Assembly: GCA_050949905.1 (NCBI GenBank)
Contig: JBMNGP010000003.1
Location: 323,071 to 387,070 of the forward strand
Length of the DNA: 64,000 nucleotides
Direction of reading: 5' to 3'
From: DUML01 sp050949905
Lineage (GTDB): Bacteria; Bacillota; Desulfitobacteriia; Desulfitobacteriales; Syntrophobotulaceae
Below the pieces are notes generated by a model, which was given only the letters and a program-made list of their open reading frames with translations, was not told the origin of the DNA and searched no databases. Positions 1 through 15,000 of the stretch are shown piece after piece. The position numbers and the translations under genes are program-made. Numbering within the stretch: position 1 is the first letter of the stretch; the number at the start of each line of letters is the position of its first letter.

Positions 1-3000
1 GTGGTGGATCAACTGGTGATGATTGCCGACCACTTAGCTGCTTACAATACCAAAGTGAATACGGTAAATGCCTCAGTTGTCGGAGCCAGCGGGGCTAACG
101 CTTATAATAATGTAGAAGCTCTGGTCGAAGCCGGAATTGGCAATGGGACATATATTGACGCTTATAATATCAATATCAGTGCCAATAACCGTTCGCTGAA
201 AAATTGGCTGGATTCGCCGAATATTTCTTCTGCTTCCGGTGGAGCAGCGAATTTACCGGCTGCCAGCAGTAAGACCGATATTAAACATAATACCACTGTT
301 TATGTCGGCAACGGGGCTAAACTGATCGTCCTGGGCGATGCTTTTAACCCCGGCCACCTGATACTCAATGCCTTTAATGCAATTGAGGCCAAAGACAGTG
401 TCAAACTGGATGCTGGCGGTCTTCTTGCCCTTGCCTTAGCCCAGTCCATAATCGATGTCTTGGAGAATAACGCCAAGGTTATAGTAGGTAACGAAGCTAC
501 TTTACAAAGTGTAGGTGACATCAGTCTGTCGGCCCGCACCACGGAATCACTGGAAACCAAAGTCGATGTGGACACTTATGGATTAGCCGGGGCAGGTGAG
601 GGCACTGCCAAGTCCTTGGCCAGAGCTAATAACCTGATTCAAATAGGCGAACGCACCTATCTCTTTGCTGCAGGTGCCGTGAACCTCCTAGCCGGTATAA
701 ATAATGAAAAAGCTGTTAACAGTTATGACATTAAAGCCTATATGGATCTCATGAATAATACGGTTTTCTCTGTTCCCCTCCCACCCCAAGCCGATGCACT
801 GATAGCCCAGATAAATAACATTACTATTGGTAATTTAACGGTAATCGAGTCTGTGAAAGACACCAATCTGCTGGCTAAAGACGGCTATACCATTACGGTT
901 GGCAAGGGCAGCGGCAAAGATTTTGTACTTAGTGCTTTAGGAGCCGAACTTACCGGCGGCAGCACCAAGATTGAAAGTGATTCTACCGTTCGGGTGGACG
1001 GCACTGTCAAAGTTGGTGTCCGCAGTGTTCAGGAGCTGATTATCGGCTCTGACGGGAATGTGGTCAAACAAAGCGAAGGCGTGTCCTTCAGCCGAATTTA
1101 CGATACTGCCTACAATAACAAGCTGTCGGAGATCTCCAGAGTAGATGCTCTGGCCCGCCGTTATGCGGGAACAGAAGCCGGGAATGCCTTTAAAGCGCAG
1201 TTGGAATTCCTGAAAGCAGAATTGGCTCAATTGGGCGTAAACGGCTCCACGGTAATCAGGATTATTGTTGTGGACGACATTTTTGCCGGGGCGGCCAATA
1301 TCAATGTTGAGGCTTATTCCCTGGTGGGCAGCGGCAAACTCCTCGCCATGAGCGAAGCAGCATTAATCAATATCGAGAATTATAGTTCCGACTATCTGCA
1401 GTTAGGAAAACTCGTTATTCCGGAAACGGACGGCGGGAAGCTGTGGTTTAACCATTGGTCCGTAGTGGCTGCTCCAGGAAAGACTCTGAATGAAGTAATT
1501 AACGAGCGCAACCGTCTTAAAGGAGCTGCTTTTGCCGAGATTAAAACCAGTGATACCTTGCCGCCGCCGCAGATCACAGTTAAGAGCACTTATACCAAAG
1601 ACGGATGGTCACCTGATATTCAGTTAACAGGAGAAATTCGCAATGTAGGCACACCGAACAATCCCGGGACAGTTACTATCACCAGCACAGGCAGTATTTC
1701 CAGCCAAGGTGTAATTGATGCCGGTACAGTTACTTTGGAAGCCGGGGGAAGTTTTGTCCAAAGCTATGTGGATACTTTCTACAACGTTGGTGGTTCACCC
1801 CGCAGCCACTGGGCTGTGGTAGCCAGTGCCAGAGAATGGGGTAGGATAAATTATCCCTCAGGTTATTCTTGGCCGCAATTTATTGCGGGGAATCTCTTAC
1901 ATCCCTTGTATTGGATATTTGGCAAAACTGGAGCAGAAATCAAGACTGAAATAAATAATTACATTAACAATGTCATTTTGCATCCTAACAATCGCAACCG
2001 CCAGGATCCTCAACTGAGCGAAATCCGCGGAGATAATATCTTTATCGCGGCCCGTTACCTGAATATCAACGGCTTGGTTCAAGCCGGCCGCGATAGATAC
2101 GATGTAACTCTCGGCAGTGATATAGAATCCTTAATTAACTGGGGCAAGAGTGCTAATTACTTTTCTACTGATATAAATAACGGTCGTAACCTTCTGTACC
2201 AGATCGGTGACTTTAAGATTCGTTATGATCTGATTAATGATGCTATTGTAGTCGATGATCTCAAAGTTCGTGGCGGATATCTGCAGGTTTTCGGTCAGAT
2301 TCTCAGTACAGGCACAGGAAAACTTCTGGCCCTGGATGGTTACGGAACAATTAATATCAATAACCAGACCAGCTACAGAATGATTCTTAAATCGCTGGAT
2401 ACCGGTAACGCTTCACCCGGAACAATTGTAATAACGGATACAGCCAAGAAAAAAGGTGGTACCACCAACGTTTATCTTACCACCAAGTACCAGCGGAGCT
2501 ATAATCCCGTCACAGGTCAGTATCAAGTAATTACTAAAACTTGGTATTCAGATCAGACCGAAGCCCAAGCTTCATCAAGCATTTCTGCTGGCAGTACCTC
2601 AACATACAATCCGGTCAGCGGTTACCGTTTCGAATGGGTTACAGGCCAGGATGCAACAGAGCAGACTACCGAAGTATACCGGACAAGTAAATGGCTGGGA
2701 ATCTTTAACGTTGATGCTCTAATGAGCGATCCCCGCAATCTGGTCTCCCGTGAGACCATCCGCTATGGAACCCCAGTTCTGCTGCCTAACGGAGAATATA
2801 TCACCTATAAGCCGGAATCAGTTAATGAACCGTATTTATATTGGTTTAAAACTTATGATATTGGTGCAGGCGGCAAAGGTACGAAAGTCTACGAAAATAC
2901 AAGTAAATCTACAAACTGGATAGGTACTGTTACCTGGACCACAACAGTAATCTTCGAAAAAGGTAAGAAAGAAGTACACTACCACAGCGTGAAAGCAGAT

Positions 3001-6000
3001 TATCCAATCTTAATAGAATTTGCCGGAGGTAGGGAAGGTTTAATTAACGTCCTATCCAAGGGGAATCTTATCCTGGAAGGAAATCTGACAAACTCTTCCG
3101 GAGATATTACCCTTAAGTCTAACGGTTCAATTGAGCAGACTTCCGATTCGGTTATTAAAGCTAAAAACCTCTATCTACAGGCCGGAAGCGGCATTGGCAA
3201 CAATTTGCCCATCCTGGTCTGCTTAAGCGGAACTCTTAACGCTCTAACCGGCTCCGGCAATATTAACATTAGAGAAACCGAAGGAAGCCTGAATCTAAAA
3301 CAGGTTATCACCGATAATGGCAATGTTTGTCTGGAAGCCCAAACCGGAATATATAAGGCTGCTTCCGATTCCCTCGTCAAGGGCGGCGTTATTGAACTCC
3401 TGGCCGGCACTGGTCCTATCGGCAGCAGCAGCGGCTATCTCCCCTTGGAAGCCGGCACGGGAGATAACCAAGGTCTGAAAGCTCAAGCTAACAATAATAT
3501 TTATCTCAGTGCTCATAACTTACAAGTAATCAGCATCGCTTCCAACCAGGGAGATGTATTCATCCAACTGACCGGCAAACTCACCGACGGGAACGGTTCG
3601 GAAAGTATCGATCCCATTGCCAGCGGCAACCTCTTAAACCTTTGGGATGAGGCCTCAGTTCCCGGCAGCGCAGGTTACTACACACCGGAGGAAATCAATG
3701 CCCTTCTAATATATAGTTTAACGAAAAACCTTACCGACACGGTCTTTAATAAGGAAATTGCTAACATTACAGGAAATAATATTACCATTGTCGCCCCTCA
3801 AGGTGCAGGAAGCTTTAGAGAGATTAGAATTGACTTTGAGGGCGGTTTGGCGGAACTCGATACCGAAACCAGGATTATGCTGGCAGCTGCAGAACGGGGA
3901 GATGTAGTGTTCTACGATCAAAACGGCAACCCTGTGAATCCGGCTAATCCGGGTGCAACTCCGGCTTATCTGATCCTTAAACTTTATGATGATATTGATA
4001 TCGAGGCTTCCGGACAGGTCAGCGTATCTGCTGCAGCGGGAGATATCCATCTTGGTTCGGAAAACAATATTACCTTAGGCAACATTAACGGACTCGCTAT
4101 CCGGATAAAAACCGCAAATAATCTTTATAACGGTGCAAGTGCAGGAGTCCCCAATATTGTTGGCGATAATCTCATTCTGGAAGCAGGCACTGCAAATATT
4201 GGCACAAGTGACAAGCCTGTGACGCTAACAATTAATAATCCCGCTACCAATACCAACACCTTGAAGGCTATAGCCGGACAAAATATCTACCTTAGCAGCC
4301 AAGCATACGGCAGCGAGAACGGAGACTTAAGGCTTGACTTCATCTATGCTCCAAGTCTTGTCAAATTAGTCAGCACCGGTTATTTAAGAGGTATTAACGG
4401 CTCAAGTCTGCCAAGTATTATAGGCAATAGTCTTGACCTGACGGCTCTGTCTATCGGAGAGGAAAATAACTATCTGCTTATTGATCTGGCTGAGGCAGGT
4501 ACCTTAAACGTTATTGCTACAAATAATATTTACATTTACGAGATTAACGGGAATATGACGGTGGGTTTAGTCAATTCCGGTAGCAATGTCTACTTAAAGG
4601 CTGCCAACATTTTTGGCACGACTCAAGGGACCGGTACTGAAACCCATATAGATGCGCCTAATATCAACCTTAACGCTTTAGCCGGTACTATCGGCCGGTC
4701 CGACCAATACCTGAATATTGCCACCTCCGGCAGGGGAACAATCACGGCCTTAAGCCAGGGAGACCTCTATATCAACGAAGTTGGCGGAGACCTCAAGATT
4801 GATCGTGTCACTACCCAGGGAGACGGAACTACTGCTTACATTAAAGCAGTTCAGAGAATCCTGAACGGTACTGACGGGATAAGTATCATTGCGAACAAAC
4901 TTTACCTCCAAGACCCACTAGGTATTGGCACAGAGGCAGATCCGCTGCGTGTCCAGGTTGTATATCTGGAAGCTTCGGCAGGCAACAGCGGGATGTGGCT
5001 CCAGAACAACGGCAGCCTTAATATAGGCGGTGTCAGCCCGGATCAGGGAGTGAGCAGTGCAGGGCTAATCAACATTGCGGTAAGCGGCTCCCTGAACATT
5101 GCGGAAAGCATCACAGCGGGTTCGTTGCTTGAACTCACTTCAACCGCTTCCCTCATAATTAATAGTACTGTTACCGGGGATGGCGCGGTGAGCATTTCCG
5201 GTGGATCTGTCACGATTCTTGGAAGTGTTAATGGCGGCTCGACGATACTTATTAGCTCATTAGGCGAAATAACTGTTTCCGGAACAGTTACTGGTGCAGG
5301 GCAAATTACTCTTAATGCATCCGGTCCTATTACTGTTACTAATGTTATTAATTCCGCTTCCGAAATAAACATTACCTCCTCAGCCAATTTGATAATAAGC
5401 GGCAGTGTTGCTGCCGGCGGGGATATTACTCTTATCGCGCTTGATGCTCCGGCGGACGGCAATGACATTATTATTCAAAACGGTGCCATTATCTTGTCAC
5501 AGAATGCCCTCGTTAGCTTGCTGGCAGGGGATAGGATTATCGTGGAAGCTGAGGCTATCCTCCAAGCAGCCACAGAAATTATTATTGGTATTGATGCCGG
5601 TACCGTCGACGCCAACGGCGGCAGCGCAGAAATATACGGGAAAATCCTGGTTCCTCTCCTAACGCTCAGTGGCGGGGATCATGCGGACACCATATTGATT
5701 GATACTGATTTCGCCTTGCCTAACACCGTCATTACAGGTGGCAAGGGAGATGACTTAATCACTTTGAATAAACTGACAACAATGATTGGGCAATATGGTG
5801 GCGAACGGGTATCCATAAGCTTAGATGGACAAGAAGGCAGTGACAGTATCATTATTAATCTCTTCGGAGTGAGTGATTACCTCGTCAAAGTCAACGACAG
5901 TGGCTTAATCGGCGAGGACATCCTGACACTGAACGGGACGGAAAACGCTGATCAAATTCTGATCCGGGCCTATTTCATCGCCCTGATCAATGAGGGGTTG

Positions 6001-9000
6001 GATGGAAACCATGACGGTTATGACGATGTGGAACGGATCAACTATAATGGAACCTTGGAAAAAGTCTTGATCAATACCTTGGGCGGTAACGACTATGTGG
6101 TTGCCGACGATAGCAGCGCCTATATCTGTATTGACGGCGGGGAAGGGGACGATTACTTCCAGATTGGGCAGGTCTTCCTATCGCCCCGTGCCGCCAATGC
6201 CAACGTGGCTCCCGGCGACGAAATCATAACCGTGGAAACTACCCAGGGCTATCTGACCAACGGAGTCAGTGTGCCTATGGATGTCTATGGCGGCAACGGC
6301 AACGATGTGTTCCAGGTCTACCATAACAAGGCTGAACTGGGGCTTTATGGCGAAGACGGCAATGACAAATTCGTGGTACGGGCTTTCGTTATCCTGGATG
6401 ACAGTGCCCTGCAGGCAATGACCAACCTGGTAGGAGGCTCCGGTAACGATGAGATTCATTATGCCATCAATGCCCCTGTCAATATCGAAGGTGGCGAAGG
6501 GGAAGATACTCTGACCGTTCTGGGTACCGAATTCGCCGATAACTTTGTGGTGACCGAAAACGGCGTTTACGGTGCCGGTCTCAATATTACCTTTGATACC
6601 ATCGAAATCCTGGAAGTGGACGGGATGCAAGGGGATGACATTTTCTACGTCCTTAGCGTTAAAGCAGGAGTTAAATTGATCCTGGTTGGCCATCTGGGCA
6701 GCGACACCTTCGTTTTCGGCGGAGATATCAACGGAAGAGTTGTGAGTTATGACGAAAACGGCAACCCAATTGATTTTTCCGGGCCCGAATGGGAGGCATC
6801 CCATCAAACCGGACTTATCCAGGGTGAAGTTATCATTGACGGCGGCCTGCCCAATATGGATCATGCCCTGGCCGGTGCCCTGATGCTACCCCACGAAACC
6901 AATAATCATATCCCCTGGGGAACTGTTACCGATGCTACCTCCACCACACTGACAGACACGGCGCTTGATTTTACAGATAAGCTTAATCCTGAATATGATG
7001 CAGCCCTTTATATCGCTATTCTGGACGATTTGGGCAGGATTTTAGATACTCGCAAAGTAAGCGCTTACGATGCCCATACCATTACCGTACAGACCCCTTG
7101 GACTACTGTGCCGGCAGGAGCTCAGTACGTAATCCTCTACTTAAGTCCAACGCTTTTTGAGGATGAGGATGAGCAAACCGATAGCATGAAGGTCTATAAC
7201 GACCGCTCCGGCACAAATGACACAGGAAGCCTGACATACAACAAATTAAGCGGGCTGAACATGCTTAAAGGAATAACCTACAGCAACCTGGAGCATATTC
7301 AGATCTGGCTGGGTACAGGGAACGATACCTTCACTGTCGGCAGCACTCCGGCGGGAACCGTTGTGGAAGTAAGCGGCAATGAGGGCAATGATACCTTTAA
7401 CCTTGAGCAAGCTCAAAATAACCTGACAATAAACGGTGATGCCGGTGAAGACTGCTTCAATGTCCAGTTTGCACCCGAATCTCTGGGAACTGTCAACCTC
7501 TATGGCGGCAGTGGCAACGATACGTTTAATATCCTGCCCAACGGCGCCGTACCAGCTTTAGATTTGACCATGGACGGAGGCGCCGGTAATGATACCTGGT
7601 ACTTCTATGAATCCTGGGGTCAGATTGACCGGCTGCTCGATAGCGGAAGCGGGATTGATACCCTTGACTTTACCCGGGTAGGCTCCGAACAAAAACTGCG
7701 CTTTATAATCTCCAATAACCAGGTAACGGTAACCATTGGAGATGTAGCGGATCTAACACTGGCCAACAGCGTTATTCATGATGGTAACACCATTGAAAAC
7801 CTGATTGGCGGACCGGAAAACGATACTTTCCAATTTGCCGACGGGGCGAGCCTCGCTTCCGGAGACACCGGGGCAGGTGCCGGAACGGCTGTTTCCACCA
7901 TAGACGGTTACTTGGGGAATGCCAACCTCTTGGATTACTCCCGCTATACCAGCGGTATTACCGTTAATCTCAGTTTGAACCAAGCCACCGGCTTGCACTT
8001 TGTAACCAATCTGCAAAATGTTACCGGTGGCAGCGGGGATGACGAGATTACCGGGGATAACGCCGGCAACGTAATAAACGGCGGTCCGGGCAACGATATC
8101 CTTATCGGCTTAGGCGGCGACGATTACTATATGTTCCAGGATAACTGGGGTAGTGACATTATTATTGAAGCCACAGGCGGCGGCAATGACACCGTAAGCT
8201 TCTACGCCCCTGTCGGCGACACCATAACCTGGATCATGCAACCGGTTACAACAGATCTCATCTTCAGATTAGATAATAACGGAGTCTGGGATACTGTTAC
8301 CGATGCTAATAATGCCCAAAACAACCTGAAGTTTACTTCCCGTCAGCTTGAATACGCTTTCGGCAGCTTAGGCAGAGATTCCCTCTATACTCTGGATACC
8401 GACAGCACCTTCTATTTGGATGGCGTCAATACCGATACCGATCCCAACTTTACTCCTGACCTGAATCCTACCATGGTTTCGGAAGAAGAGCGGAACACTT
8501 ATACAGCCTTATTGGAAAGCGGCAATTATATTCTGGAATTTGCTAATATAGAACGGATATTCGCCGGCAGCGGCCAGGATGAATTCAACTTGGCAGGGCG
8601 CACCCAGAGTTACGAACTCTTCGGCGGAGCCGGTGACGATATCTTCCGTTTTGCCGATGGAATTACCATGGCTGACCGGGATTACCAGGCCATTATCGAC
8701 GGTCAGGGAGGCCGGGATACCCTGCATCTGGACTATACCACCGATGTGTTTATCGATCTATCTCTCGGCCGTACCAGTGCCATTGCTGATGGTGCTCTAA
8801 ACCGCATCTTAAATATGGAAAACATAATCGGCGGTGCGGGGAACGATATCTTAACCGGGGATGACGGAGATAACATCCTGTATGGCGGCGGCGGCAACGA
8901 TATCCTTAGCGGCGGTCTGGGCAATGACACTTACCTCTTCGGAGACAATTGGGGTGAGGACATCATTATTGAACTTCCGGGAGAGGATAACGACACCCTA

Positions 9001-12000
9001 AGCTTCGCCGGCAACCTGCCCTTAGGTTTAGCCCCGGCGACGGCTAAGATTCTCTTTGTCCTTGGCCTCACAGACCTGGTGGCCGGCGATGGCGTTAATA
9101 CCGTCACCTATGACGCGCTGACCTGCCAAGGCAACAATATCGAGAACCTGGTTGGCGGCAGCGGCGACGATACCTTCCGTTTACTTGACGGAGCCGGGCT
9201 GAACGGTCAAATCGACGGCTTTACCGGCAGCGACACCCTGGATTACAGTGCTTACACGACTGAGCTTAACTTTGTCCTGACAGCTACCGGCAGCCTGGAT
9301 GGCTTTAACGGTAAGGAAGCTTCCCTTAACGGCGGATTCTTCAACATAGACCGGATCATGGCGGGCTTAAGCGGCAGCGACAGACTTACCGGACTGGATA
9401 CTGAGGCGGTCTTTAACATTAATACCTCGGACATTAACTACCAAGTAGGCCATAACCACCTGACATTCACCAACTTTGAATATATAAACGGCGGCAGTGC
9501 TGCCGACACCTTCAATTTCTTAGGGACTAACGAACAGGTAAAAGAATACCGGGGCGGCGCCGGTAACGATATCTTTAATATCTTTGGTTTAGCAGCTGTA
9601 CCAGGCCGGATCGACGGGCAAGGCGGAATTGACCGCTTAGATTACAGTAACTACGATCGAGGCGATCATAGCGGTGTCTTTGTCGACCTGGTATCTCAAC
9701 TGGCTGAAGCAGTCTTTAATAAACTCGCCGGAGGTATTCTGGGAATCGAATCCCTTACCGGCAGTAACTTCAATGATATCCTGATTGGGGATGAATATGA
9801 TAACATTCTGGAAGGTTTAGACGGGGACGATATTCTGCTGGCCGGCAGCGGAATCGACATACTCCGTGGTGGTCTGGGCAGCGATGTTTACCGCTTCCTG
9901 GCTGATTGGGGCAGTGTTCTAATTGAAGACCTCGGCGGCCTGGCAGATGAGCTTGATTTCTCGGAAGTCTCCTTAAGCCTGACCTTTACCTTCATGCTGG
10001 GCGGACTTGCAGTTAACGGCGGCGGCCAAACCGTTAATATTACCGGCAATAATGTCGAACGTATTCGGGGCGGCAAGAATAATGACACCTTTATCTTCGG
10101 TGAGGATGGAGTTACCCTGGCCGGCGGAGCAGGTATTATCGACGGTGGCGGTGGAGAAAATACGCTGGACTACCAGACCTTCAGCGCTTCCAGTCCGGTT
10201 GCGGTAGACCTGGCTTTAGGTACAGCCACCGGAACTAATGGCATCCAAAATATCCGTCATATCTACGGCGGAGCTGGAAATGACACCCTCCTGGGCGATG
10301 ACCTGAATAACACTCTGAGAGGCGGAACCGGCCATGACTATCTGGATGGCCGCGGCGGCAGCGATACTCTGGATGAAAGCAATGCCACCACCGACCTGAA
10401 CATCAACTTAAGCCGAAGCGATGCTCAGGATACCGGATTAGGTCTGGACACAATCATAAATATAGAAAACTTACGCACCGGCTCCGGTAACGATATTCTT
10501 CAAGGCAAGGGCACAGGTGAGGCCTCTATCCTGGAAGGCGGCCAGGGTAACGACACCTACGTCTTTGCCGGGGATTGGAATAACATTTCCGTCATTGATA
10601 ACGGCGGAGACGATACTTATGACTTCTCGGCGGTCAGCACGGATCTTACCTTTGACTTAAATGACACCATCTTCATCAGTGACAACAGCCACAGCCACAG
10701 CAACCTCACCGGCGGAATCGAGAGATTCCTGGGCGGCAGTGGTAACGATACCTTTAAGATAGGCGACAACTTGCCGTCAGGGATTACTTTAGACGGTCAG
10801 GGCGGCCAGGATATCCTGGACTTTGGCGCTTTAAGCACAGCCAGCACTGTCCACTTGACCGGAATTGGCACTATTAGCGATCTCAGTGGCCGCTATGGCT
10901 TTGACGGTACGGAAAACTCTCTGGGACTTAACTTCAACAACATGGATGTTTTCGTGGGAAGCAATGCCTCCGGAGTAACCGATATCCTCCAGGGAGCCGA
11001 TCTGGAAGCTGTCTGGACCTTCACGGATACAGAAAAGAGCTACACTAGCGGCGAAGCCCTGGCAATTTTCAGCGGCTATGAAATCCTCCGGGGTGGAAGC
11101 CTTTCAGATAGCTTTGCCTTTCCCGGCAGTGCCCAATTTACCGGCAGCCTGGACGGCGGTGCGGGTGATGACACTTTGGACTTCAGCACTTATGGCAGCG
11201 GCATAATTGCAGACCTTGAACATTTAACCGTTACCGGCCTTAACGGCACCTTTACCAACATGGAAATGCTTCTGGGCAGCGCTTACACTGACTGTCTGAG
11301 CGCGAAAGAAAGCGGCAGCACCTTTGTCCTCACAGACATGAAGAGCGGTGTGGCCGACGGTTGGCTCACATTTGCCGATATAGACCAAATCGCCGGTAAA
11401 GCGGGCAATGACCACTTGGATTATAGGCAATATGAAGAAGCCATTGAACTGGCTATCAGCGGCATCTCGGCTTTAGGCGGTTTTGACGGCAATGAAAGTG
11501 TCTGCGGCATTCAATTCTCCAGTATAAACACCTTAACAGGCAGTGAGGCCTCCGACCGTGTCACAGGAATGGCTGCAGCGGCAACCTGGTTTATTACCGG
11601 CAGCGGCAGCGGCAGCTACCAGGCGGGCGGGGAAACCCTTACCTTTACAGCTATCGAAAACCTGATTGGCGGCAGTGATGAGGATACCCTCTCTTATGCG
11701 GAATATGATGGGAATATAACTGTAGCACTGACCGGTACGGGGACTGACAAAGGTTTCCGTGGTCTGGCCGACGGAATCGAAACTTTTGATAATATAGACA
11801 TCATCCTTGGTTCCGCTTTATCCGGCGGCATGGATACTTTGCATGGAGCCGATTTGGCGGCGCAGTGGATCTTTACCAAGGATGGAGAACAAGATAAATT
11901 CACTTACCAGGCTTCAGGACGGATCCTAGACTTCAGCGGCTTCGAACTGCTTCGGGGCGGCAATCTGGCCGATACTTTCCTGTTTAATCTTGACGCCCTT

Positions 12001-15000
12001 TTCCCGGGCAGCCTGGATGGCGGAGACGGCGACAATAGCCTGGATTACACCACTTACAACGGCAATGCGGCAGTTTCCTTAAGCGGAATCGGCAGCACAA
12101 CAGGCTTTGCCGGAACGGCAAGCGGTTTAACCGGAACCTTCGACAATATCAATATACTTAAAGGTGGGGACGGCTCAGACACATTGACGGGAGCGGACTT
12201 AAGCGCAACCTTTGAACTGGACGGCAGTGACCGCTACCTGGCTGCGAGTCGGGAACTGGCCTTCAGCGGCTTGGAGATCATAAACGGCGGCAGCTTGGAC
12301 GATACTTTCCTAATTAGTGGCAACGTTGTCTATAACCTAAGCGGCGGTGCCGGCGACGACAGATTTGTCTTCAGTGACGGAGCCTCCTTAAGCGGAACCC
12401 TGGACGGCGGTTCAGGACTTGATACCTTAGATTTCACGGCTAATACCTCTGCCATCAGTGTCAGCCTGACTGCTTATACCTCTGAAGGCTATAACGGAAA
12501 CCAGTCCGCTCTTAGCCATGGCTTTACAGGAATTGACAGCCTTAAGGCACCCGATATTGACGGAGTAAACGGTGATCGGCTCTATGGGGTGGCATACCTT
12601 GCCGGACAGTGGATCCTGGACGGCTTAAACAGCAGCTACCGGGCGGAAGGGGCGGAATCCGGTCTGAACTTTACCGGCTTTGGACTCCTCTACGGTGGCA
12701 ATAAAGACGATCTCTTTATCCTAACCGGTCAGGAAAGCGGTCGCCTCTTCGGCGGACTGGGCAACGATACCTTCCGGCTCTTGGATGGTGCCGGACTGAC
12801 TGGCAACATAGACGGCGGCGGCGGAGTAAATACCCTGGATTACAGTGACTATACCACTTCCGTTTATATTAACTTAAGCACCTTTACGGCTACCAACATC
12901 TCTACCTCCGTAGTGGGCATCCACAATATTTACGGCGGTCAGAGTAACGATACCCTAATCGGCGATAGCGGGGATAACGTTCTGGCCGGTAACGGCGGCA
13001 ACGACCGGCTGGAAGGCGGTTTAGGTGACGACATCTATCTCTTTGCCGATAACTTCGGCCGAGATACAGTTATCGATACGGCAAATAGCGATACTAACAC
13101 CCTGGATTTCTCTGGAGTGACAGCGGATCTGCACTTTATAACCGGTTCATATCAAGTAGTATCCGGTTTGAACATAGTAACTTACGGGTCTAAGTCCGAA
13201 GGATTCCTAAGTCTCATCCAATACTTTATCGGCGGCACAGGCAATGATACCTTCAGCTTTGATCCGGATAATGAATTGCCGCTGGGTACGGTCATAGACG
13301 GCGGCGAGGGTTCGGATACCTTGGACTACAGTGCCTACAGCACACCGGTACAGGTAAACCTTGCGGCAGGTACCGCTACCGGTCAGTTTACCTATCTGCA
13401 TATGGAAAATGCTCTTGGCGGTATAGGTGACGATATCCTCATTGGCAACCAAGAAGACAATATCCTTAGCGGCGGCATGGGCAACGATAAATTGACCGGC
13501 AACGGCGGTAATGACACCTTGGACGGTGGGGGAGGCGACGATACCTATTACTTTGGCGATAATTGGGGCTCAGATACCCTTGATGACGCCGACGGATTGG
13601 ACACTTTGGATTTCTCAGCACTAACAACGGACCTAATCTTCACTATTAACACCAATAACCTTGTGGTAACGGATGGGATAAGCGCTTTAACCACAGCTCA
13701 GAATACCCTGGAAAGACTGTTAGGCGGCCAGGGCAGCGACAGCTTTGTCTTTGGGGACGGAGCGCAGCTTGCCGGCGGCGGGGAAGGAACTTTCCTGGAT
13801 GGCGGCCAAGGCAGCAATACCCTGGACTATTCCGCTTATACCACCGGCGTTGAAATTAACTTAAGTCAGGGATTGGCTGCCGGAGTGGAACAAATCAGCT
13901 TCATTCAAAACGTCATTGGCGGCCAGGGCAATGATATCCTGACCGGTGATGATAGCGACAACATCTTAAGAGGCGGAGCAGGAGGCGATGAGCTTTATGG
14001 CCTGGGCGGCAATGATACCCTCGAAGGCGGTACTGGCGATGATCTTCTGGCCGGCGGTGCCGGTGACGACAGTTATGTCTTTACCGCCAACTGGGGTGAG
14101 GACAGTATCGTCGAGGAAGCAGGCCAAGGCAGCGACACCCTGGATTTCAGTCTTATTACGGATAATCTTGCCTTTACCTTTGATCTTCACAGCCTCACCG
14201 TCAGCGACGGCACCAGCACCTTCACCTCCGGCGGAGAGCATCTGGAAAACTTCGTTGCCGGCAGTGGGGATGACCTCTTCAGATTCTTGGACGGAGCGCA
14301 AATAACCGGCTTGATCGACGGGCAAGCGGGTTATAATACCTTAGACTTCAGTGCCTCGAACACTGAGCGTCATTTTGTCCTGATTAGCCTGGGAACAATT
14401 ACCGGCTTCGGCGGCACAGCCGGCGGCCTGGGCTTGGGCTTTAACAATATTTCCAAGGTCATTGGCAGCAGCACGAGTAGCGACTCTTTAACGGGTCTGA
14501 ACGCCCAGTCCTGGTTCAACTTAAGTGCATACCAATATATAAGCGGCAATACTCTGGACTTCAGCGGTTTTGAAATCCTCCAAGGCGGCACGGCTGCAGA
14601 CACCTTTATCTTTACCGACAGTACGGACTTTGCGGGTACTATTCTGGGCGGTGCGGGCAGTGACAGCCTGGATTACAGCGGCTGCACTCTTGCTGTGACT
14701 ATCAACTTGCAGACTTGGCAGGCTACAGGCCTTAGCGGTACTTTTGGGGAGATTGAAAACTTGGTCGGCGGCAGCGGCAGTGATACCCTGATTGGCCCCG
14801 ACAGCGGCGCGATCTTTGCCCTGACAGGATCCGGCTCAGGCCTGGTCAACGCTTTCTCCTTCACTTCTCTAGAAAATCTGCAAGGCGGCAGCGGCAGCGA
14901 CACCCTTTCTTACCATAACTACGAAACTGCTGTAACCCTTGATCTGGAAAATGGCACAGCTTCAGGCCTGAATAGCTTTACCGGCATAGAGAATTTTATA

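Noticed and set aside
1..3. GTG at the left edge as the start codon of the giant gene
   Set aside because: The frame is open at the window border and the sequence begins in mid-domain without a signal peptide, so the real start lies upstream.
6178..6864. Long minus-strand open frame inside the giant gene
   Set aside because: It is antisense to strongly conserved repeat codons, has no ribosome site and no recognisable protein features.
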